DNA from: Cordilura impudica
Taxonomy: Eukaryota > Arthropoda > Insecta > Diptera > Scathophagidae
Assembly: GCA_963682025.1 (NCBI GenBank)
Contig: OY821517.1
Span: 55,318,216-55,382,215, forward strand
Length of the DNA: 64,000 nucleotides
Reading direction: 5' to 3'
Shown: piece by piece, positions 49,531 to 58,500 of the stretch
Layout: each line of letters opens with the position of its first letter
Position numbering within the stretch: position 1 is the first letter of the stretch
The notes under the pieces: model-generated
Seen by the model: only the letters and a program-made list of their open reading frames with translations
What the model was told of the DNA's origin: nothing
Database searches by the model: none
Position numbers and translations under genes: made by a program

Positions 49531-52500
49531 TTTCAGTTTAATGAATGAATCGCCACGTTGGCTTATAGCTAATAAACGTTATGATCGTGCCTATAGGATT
49601 CTGTTCAAACAACAAAGCCATTATGAGATTGTTAAGCCGGCCATTGAATCTACAATTATAACTGATAAGAAAATCGTAAGATTAATTAATTTGTTTTTTT
49701 GTTATTCCTAAATTTAGATTTTCATTTATAATTTTATTTTTAATAGTATTGCACATTCATGTATTAATTATACTTGTTTCACTATCACAAACCTGCGAGT
49801 AAAAAAGAGTCCAAATAAATCTAGTTTTCGACTTTTTAAGACCTGTGAGACATTTGAGTTAATGTGTCACAAATTTAAACTTCTTAGAATCATCATCGCA
49901 ACCCAATAAATATATTTTACAGTACAAGTACGTACAACCAGATTGGTGTGTAATATTTTTCCATTGCAAAAAAAATTTACCCCAAACAACGACGGACAAT
50001 GTCGAGGGGCAACAATTCTGAATTTTATTTTTTACATTTTGCATTTATTTTCATAAAGTTTTCATTGTTTAATAAATTAATAAATAAATTTTCTTCTTTT
50101 ATCGTTAATATCTATTTGGTGCAAGTGTAATTAAATGAATAACATTAAATTTAAACTAGCAGAGCCCAGCATTCAAAATTCGAGTACAATTATCTTTTAT
50201 GTTTTAAATTAGGCTGCAAAAGAAGAATATTCTAGGGAATTTTATTTTTTTTTTTTATTCAATAATTCATTAAATTGTGAATTTACAGAGAAGATATATA
50301 AATTGGGTTTGTTAATAAATAATTTTATAAGAGGCTAAAGGTATGCTAATCAATTTTAACCAATTGACAATTCAAATTAACAAATTTAAACATACACACT
50401 GCATTGTATAGCTTAAAAATGTTTTTATGTATGTTTTAGTAGCAACTTGAATTAACGAAATTGACGGAAAACTGACCCAATTTTAATTTAAAAAAAACAT
50501 GGTGCACAATTGTAAAGAAATACCTTTCAAATAGTACATTTTTTTTGTCAAAATCGATTGGTAACTAAGAGTGTAAAAGATGTCACAAAAAATTGCTTTG
50601 CCTAGCAATATTATAGGTTTACTTTTTATTCTCGATATAACTGATTTTTTCAATAATTTCCATATTTTTTTTTGTATTCTAAATTTAATGGGAAAGGTAT
50701 GTAACCAAAACTCCAGGGTAAATCTTAAAGCTGCCCTATACACAGCCATTGCCTTCGCAAAGGTGGTTAGGGTGAGCTGTTGTGTATGTAATATAGATAT
50801 AAAAAACAAAATGGCGACTAATGACGCTTGAAATTTGCACATCATAACTGTACATAAACTACAACGTGGCCGTTGCACGGCCACAGCTAAACTCGATTGC
50901 TCAGTGTTGAGCTGGGTTTTGCTTAACTGATATGATATGCATTCGACGAGCTCTTGATAAAAACTGTGTAATTTCCCTAAAAAGATAAAAAATATATTTT
51001 TTTTTGTTTACACCGCAACGGTCTGATTGTGTTTCTACTCTTATCGAAAGTTAAAAATTGAAACCTTACCATTAATAAAAAGTTGAGAATAATCTCATTG
51101 CATTCTTGATTAAAACGTCTTGCTTGTTCTCAAATTGTTATTTTATGTATTTGAAGACAAAAGAATTCCCAATATATTAATAGAATGTTTCATATAAGTA
51201 AATCTCAAAGCAATTTTATATACATAAGTATTTACATATATATGTATGTATGTACATACGTTAGGGTGACAGCGGCTTGTATGAATAAAAATTTTTGGTT
51301 GATTTTTTAATTTTGGATCTAAAACTTTAGTGCGCAAAATTTGAGCCAAATCGGACAATGCGTTCTGGACGCGTAGTGAGTTCAAATTACAAATATGCAT
51401 TTATATGTAAAAATTATCAAAAAAAAATAATTTTTCACAAAAATTTTGATATTAATAATTCCGTTTCAATTAAATTACTTAATAAACCATAATCTAGAGT
51501 AAATTATCTTTCTAATAAAATAACAACATCTATTATCGGTTGAAAACCAGCCTAGTTATATCAAGTTCCACAGGCAATAAATTGGACGCAGACCACTTGA
51601 TTAAGAAAATCGAGCTCACATTTTTAAAGACATTGAAGTAATTTACAACAACATAATTTTTGCATTCTCCTGATCCCAAAATGATCTTATATAAAGTATT
51701 TTGCATCTCGTCTACTGTTATGCTGTTCTAAATTTGTGTCAAAACAACACGTATTTTTTAGCACTATTTCAAAATCTCCAATTTTACTTTTTCAAAAATT
51801 TTGTTCAAGAAATTTACTGAAATCAACGATTGGACTTTTAAGATCTTATTAACAAAATATATGTGATTAAAAATGTCAGATATTGTAGGTATCCTGTTCT
51901 TAATTTGGCGAGGGCAGCGTTTTTATTTCAGCGGATTTGATGAAAAATTTAATTTTTCACACTTTTTCAACTGTTAGGCTACATCTTTTTGGTGATTTCA
52001 TATTTTAAATATCATTTGTCAAAGTATTTTACTACTTGATATAAGTTCTCAATCTTGCAAATTATGGTTAAATTGAAACACTATAAACTGTTCCTCTTTA
52101 AGGTCAAAGGTAAAATTTAAGGAGATTTACATTTTTTTAAAACAAAATATCGAAATATTATATATTTGTGGAAGGATTCCGATAAAACTTGTTAATAATA
52201 TTTTAATAATTCGAAAAAAAATATTCATCAGGATTTTTTTAATTAAAACAAATTTAATGTATTCATAAAATTCCGAGGGCTTATATTCAAAGAGTACTAT
52301 CTACATTTGACAGCAATATTAATTTTTGCTTTCAAACTGTTCTCTGATATAACTGTTAAATATAATATTAATTTTGATATCATAAGCGTGTCCCGCCATA
52401 ATACGCTCTTAATACGCAATAGCAGAATTGGGCTTAATTTTGATCGATATTATTTTTTTATTTTCCAAAATAAAATAAGAATAATTTTACTGTGCCACAG

Positions 52501-55500
52501 TTAACGAGTTATGGCCCCTAATTAAGAGTAAAAGTGTTAAAGAATAAACCAAAATATGAAATTTCGATTGATTTTACTCGATATCGAATGCGGCGATTAG
52601 GCAACGGGATTTCTTGTGACATATTCTACACCTTCAATTACCAACCGATTTTGACAAAAAATATACCATTTGAAAGGTATTTCTTTGCAGATCTTCACCA
52701 TATTTACAGATGTGCACCATCTGATACATTTTTTAAAATTCATTTAAAGTTGCTACTAACACATACATAAAACACATATTTAAGCTTGAAAGAAATAACT
52801 ATACAATGCTGTGTGTTTATTAAATATGTTGAATTGTGAATTGGCTAAAATTGATTAGCATACCTTAAGGCTCATATAAAATTATTTATGAATGAAAAAC
52901 TAAAATTTACTCGAATTTCGAGGGCTGGGCTCTGCTAGTGCAAATTATTTTGTTTGACGGAAATCAGCTGTTTTGATGTTTGCTCTACACTAACATTTTT
53001 TTGGTGAGACTGCGGCAAAAATACATTTGACGTTTTAAACAAAATATATTTTTAATATATGCCGGGACATAACAGTTATAAGAGAAATGACGAAAAGGTC
53101 TTAAATAGCCATTAACATTGATGAATTCAAATAAAGGTTATCATTTACAGTTATTGTAATATATATTTAATTTTGGTCATCGTAACCAATATAGGTGAGA
53201 AATATATATTTTTTTTATGAATATGAATAACTATTATAATAACCAAAAAAAATTTTTGGTTACCAATAACCATTATTGAAAGTAATTTTAATTTTTGGTT
53301 ATCGCTACCCGGCTATATATCGTATTTTTTTCATTTAATAGATGCATTTCTAAAGGGTTTGTAGTTTAATTATTGAACTTCTTTAATTAAACTTCTAAAA
53401 GTTTAATTTTTAATCAACGTGTTAGTTAAATAATATTTTATTTATAAAATTAAACAATATTTCTTACAAAATTATTATTAATTATTATGATTTTTATGAT
53501 TATTATGATTATTACGATTATTTTACCAAAGAAGTTTAAATTCCTTATCCTTCAAACACCTTAGAAATGCATCCATTACATCAAAAATACAATACGTATC
53601 CGGGTAGCTATAATCAAAAAATAAAATTACTTTCAATAATGGTTATTTGTAACCAAAATTTTTTTTTATTCATAACCAAAAAAAAATATTTCTCATTAAT
53701 ATTGGTTATGGTGACGAAAATACTATATATCTTGCGATAATGGTTTAAAATTCCCTAAAATAGATAAAGCGAATTTTACCGTAACCTTTTCTTTCGAAAG
53801 AAAAAAAAATCATGTGAGTGCGATCACAGGGGAAATGTGTACACAACGAGTAATTAAAGATTTTTTAATGGCACTTTTTTAAAATCAAACAGAAAGCGTA
53901 TTGTAAATATCTATACGCGCAATCACAAAAACAGCGTAATATGTGAGCGTAAGATCTTACGCGTAACATGTAAGTATTAAGACAAATCGGTGTGACATGA
54001 TTGTTTGGTGAAAAAATTATGATATGTAATAATTATTTGTCGCTGTTTTATGCATTTTATTTATTACCAGATGTTTACACATCTCCCCGGTGATCGGACT
54101 CACATGATTTTTTTATTTTACATTTTTCATTTTTTATTTTTAATTTTTTAGTTTTCATTTTTCATTTTTTGTTTTTCATTTTTTATTTTTCATTTTATAT
54201 ACATATTTAATTTTTCGTTTTTTTTTTTTCATTTTTCATTTGTTATTTTTCATTTTTCATTTATTATTTTACATTTTTCTTTTTTCATTTTTTATTTTTC
54301 ATTTTTATACCCTACACCACTATCTGGTTTGGGTATAATGACTTTGTGCTGCTGTTTGTAACTACCAAAAATATTTGACCTAGACCCATCTTTTATTATA
54401 CCGATCGAATCAGAATCACTATCTGATTCGATTTAACGATGTCCGTCCGTCCGTCCGTCTGTGTGTCCATGTAAAGCTTGTAATCAAACTGCAGGTCGCA
54501 AATATGAATATATTTTGATGAAATTTGGTATATAAGCCTCTATCAGCCATAGGACGAACGCTATTGGAATTGGTGAGAATCGGTCCATGTTCAGACCTAG
54601 CCCCCTTACAAATGACCCCTATGAAATCAACATAAATTGCCATAAGATCCAAATTATCATATAAATCTTAGTCAAATTGGGTTTGTATGTGTTTATTACA
54701 TCCATTAATCAGTAGTCCAAAAATGATCCCTATGGGACAACTCTTAGTCATAGGCCCCATATAAAGATGCTTCCCGATCTTCACCTAAATCTATCAAAAA
54801 ACAAAAATATTTCACTGATTCTTCTCAAATTTTGTTTGTATATATTTTTGCAAAATACAAGAGACTTTACCAAACATGGTCAGGATCGGTCAATTTTTGG
54901 GCCTAGTCCCCATATAGATATATCATCCGATATGAACTTTTTCATATCTGCAGCCAAAAAAATTAATAAAAATCCCTCTCAAATTTGATTTATGCTTATT
55001 TTCTATGTCCAGTTAGTTGGGCCTGAGAGATAGGGTCTCTAAACGCATGGTATAGGGTATCATATAGTCGGTCTAACCGACTATAATTTTCTTACTTGTT
55101 CTTTTTTCATTTTTCATATTTTATTTTTCATTTTTGTACTCTATACCACTATGTGGTTTGGGTATAATGACTTTGTGCTGCTGTTTGTAACTACCAAAAA
55201 TATTTGACCTAGACCCGTCTTTTATTATACCGATCGACTCAGAATCACTTTCTGAGTCGATTTATCGATGTCCGTCCGTCCGTCTGTGTGTCCATGTAAA
55301 CCTTGTAATCAAACTACAGGTCGCAAATATGAATATATTTTGATGAAATTTGGTATATAAGCTTTTATCGGCCATAGGATGAACGCTATTGAAATTGGTG
55401 AAAAGACCCCTATGAAATCGATATAAATTGCCATAAGATCCAAATTATCATATAGATCTCAGTCAAATTGGGTTTCTATGTGTTTGTTATATCCATTAAT

Positions 55501-58500
55501 CAGTAGTCCAAAAATAATCCCTATAAGACAATTCTTATTCATAGACCCCATATAGAGCTGCTTCCCGATCCTTACTAAAATATAGCAAAAAACAAAAATA
55601 TTCCACAGATTTTTCTCAAATTTGGTTTGTATACATTTTTTTAAAATATAAGCGACTTTGCCAAATATGGTCAGGGTCGGTCCATTTTTCGACCTAGTCC
55701 CAATATAAATATAGCACCCGATATGAACTTTTTCATATCCGCAGCCAAAAAAATAATAACAAAGCCACTCAAACTTGGTTTATGCTTATTTTCTATATCT
55801 AATTAGTTGGACCTAAACGCATGGTATAGGGTATCGTATAGTCGGTCTAGACCGACTATAATTTTCTTACTTGTTTAATTCTCATTTTTTATTTCTCACT
55901 TTTTATTTTTAATTTTTAATTTTCAAAAAGGTTATTACATATCATAATTTTTCACCAATACAATCATAAGTCACACCGATTTTGTCTTACTTCTTACGCT
56001 GTTTTTTTGATTGTATTGTGAAATAGTTTTTTACCACCCTGCGCGTATAGATTTACACATCAAAAATAACTATTATTTACACATCAAAAATAACAATTAT
56101 TTTCCGTCCCTGAATTTAAGTAATACATTTTAATAAGACTCAACTAAATAAAATTTTTATGGAATTTTATTTGTTATGAAATTTTTTCTTAATGAAATTT
56201 TCATTTGCAAATATAGCGGTTAGCATTTTAATAGAGTTACTAACCTTTAAGTTCTAATACTATTAAAATTTATAACTGTTTTTCTTTTTTGAGCAAAATT
56301 TATTATAATTTATTATTGTTGTTTTATAAAGACAATCATTTCTTTTTTTTTCATAGAAAGAATTAACTTCTATCTGAAAAATTGCATTATTTTTCTGTCA
56401 TTCGAGAGGGTTTGCATTGCTGGGCTATGCGTAAACCAGAAAACGTCTTGGACGTCATGACACGTTGATTATAACAATGCATACGCACTAGTGAAGTAAA
56501 TGACACAAACACAACGACCACATCAACATAAACAATTAAAGCTATTACACAGACGAAAAAAAATTTAGAATAAGAAGAAAAACCGAAAAATCATGTTTTG
56601 AGTTTTTTTACATTTTCATTGAAATCTTGGGAATTATTGAACCGCTTTTGATGATTTTAAATAACAACCCAGCTGACCTACTGAGGACGTGGTCTTGATT
56701 TCCACAGACGGACAGAGGGACACTGCTATTATCAACTCCGGTTGTTATAAGGATAAAGAATATACATATTTTATGGAGTCAAGATTTTTTTTCAAATTTT
56801 TGCAAACTGAATAACAAAGTCTGCACACTGGTGTGGAGGGTATAATAAATATATAAGAAAAACCGTAAAATTGGTGTAAAAATTTTTTTTAAGTATTCGA
56901 AAACCGATTTTTTTAAATATATATCGAATAGTTGACAATTTTAATGGACACAAATCGACATTTGTTATCTAATAATAAAATTATTCGTTTGAAAATATAT
57001 TTCGCACCTGTACCTCTTAAGTGAGTCAACTCAAAATTTACAAATTTTCAGTAGAGGCAAAAACGGTTTTTTTAATATTTACTATAAAATTTAAAAACAG
57101 TTGTTTAATTGTAAAGAATTGCGAATAATAAGTATACAGCAGTAGTTGTTTTTGCGATTTTTTCAGTGATCATCAAAAATAACAAGTTTTTTGGGTGGAA
57201 CTCAAAATATGTCTTTTTAGTGGATTCAAAAGAAGCTACTCTTATATTTTATGGAGTCAAGATTTTTTTTCAAATTTTTGCAAACTGAATAACAAAGTCT
57301 GCACACTGGTGTGGAGGGTATAATAAATATATAAGAAAAACCGTAAAATTGGTGTAAAAATTTTTTTTAAGTATTCGAAAACCGATTTTTTTAAATATAT
57401 ATCGAATAGTTGACAATTTTAATGGACACAAATCGACATTTGTTATCTAATAATAAAATTATTCGTTTGAAAATATATTTCGCACCTGTACCTCTTAAGT
57501 GAGTCAACTCAAAATTTACAAATTTTCAGTAGAGGCAAAAACGGTTTTTTTAATATTTACTATAAAATTTAAAAACAGTTGTTTAATTGTAAAGAATTGC
57601 GAATAATAAGTATACAGCAGTAGTTGTTTTTGCGATTTTTTCAGTGATCATCAAAAATAACAAGTTTTTTGGGTGGAACTCAAAATATGTCTTTTTAGTG
57701 GATTCAAAAGAAGCTACTCTTATAACACAAAGAATGTTAACACTGTATTTTTTTTTTTTTTGGGAAAGATTAGAAAAATCGATGTAAGATTTTTACAGTG
57801 GATAGATATGACCACTGTGTATCGTTTTCTTGCAAAAAGTGAAAATTGAAAAATTTTGAGTTGACTCACTTTAGAGGAACAGGTGCGATTTCATCACTTA
57901 AAATGCATCGTAAAAATATGAAAATTTTTAATTGGACAGTTTTTAAAATAAACTTCAAAAAAGGGGGCATATACTCACTTATATCCTAGAAAATTACAAT
58001 TAAAATTTCATAATTTAAACTTCATATCTTAAACTTATACAGCTCTCAGCTTTGAACTTATGTGTTTGTTTTTTGTCGCTTATGTTTTCAGGAAGAAGCC
58101 GTGAAGCCATCTATTTCATTATGGCAAAAACTTAAAGAGGGTCCCCTTAAGCAAATAATAGAACTTTATGCTACTTCAAAAGTACGCAAACTCATATTTA
58201 CCTCCTATTTTATGTTTTGTGTAACATCTATGTGTTATTATGTAACTGGTAATTAACATAAATATAATTAAATTCAATTTTAAAGTAACTGGCGGCATAA
58301 TATAATCGATTTTATAATATTATTTTATTATAGCACTGAATGCTTCAAACTTAGCCGTAAGTCGTTTCTTATATGTGGCCATAACGGGCCTTGTCGATTT
58401 GCCATCATATCTTGTGCCAGTGATAATGTTACGCTATACAGGACGAAGAATAACAACAATGTTTTTATTCTTTTTAACTGGAATAGCTTTACTTTTGGTG

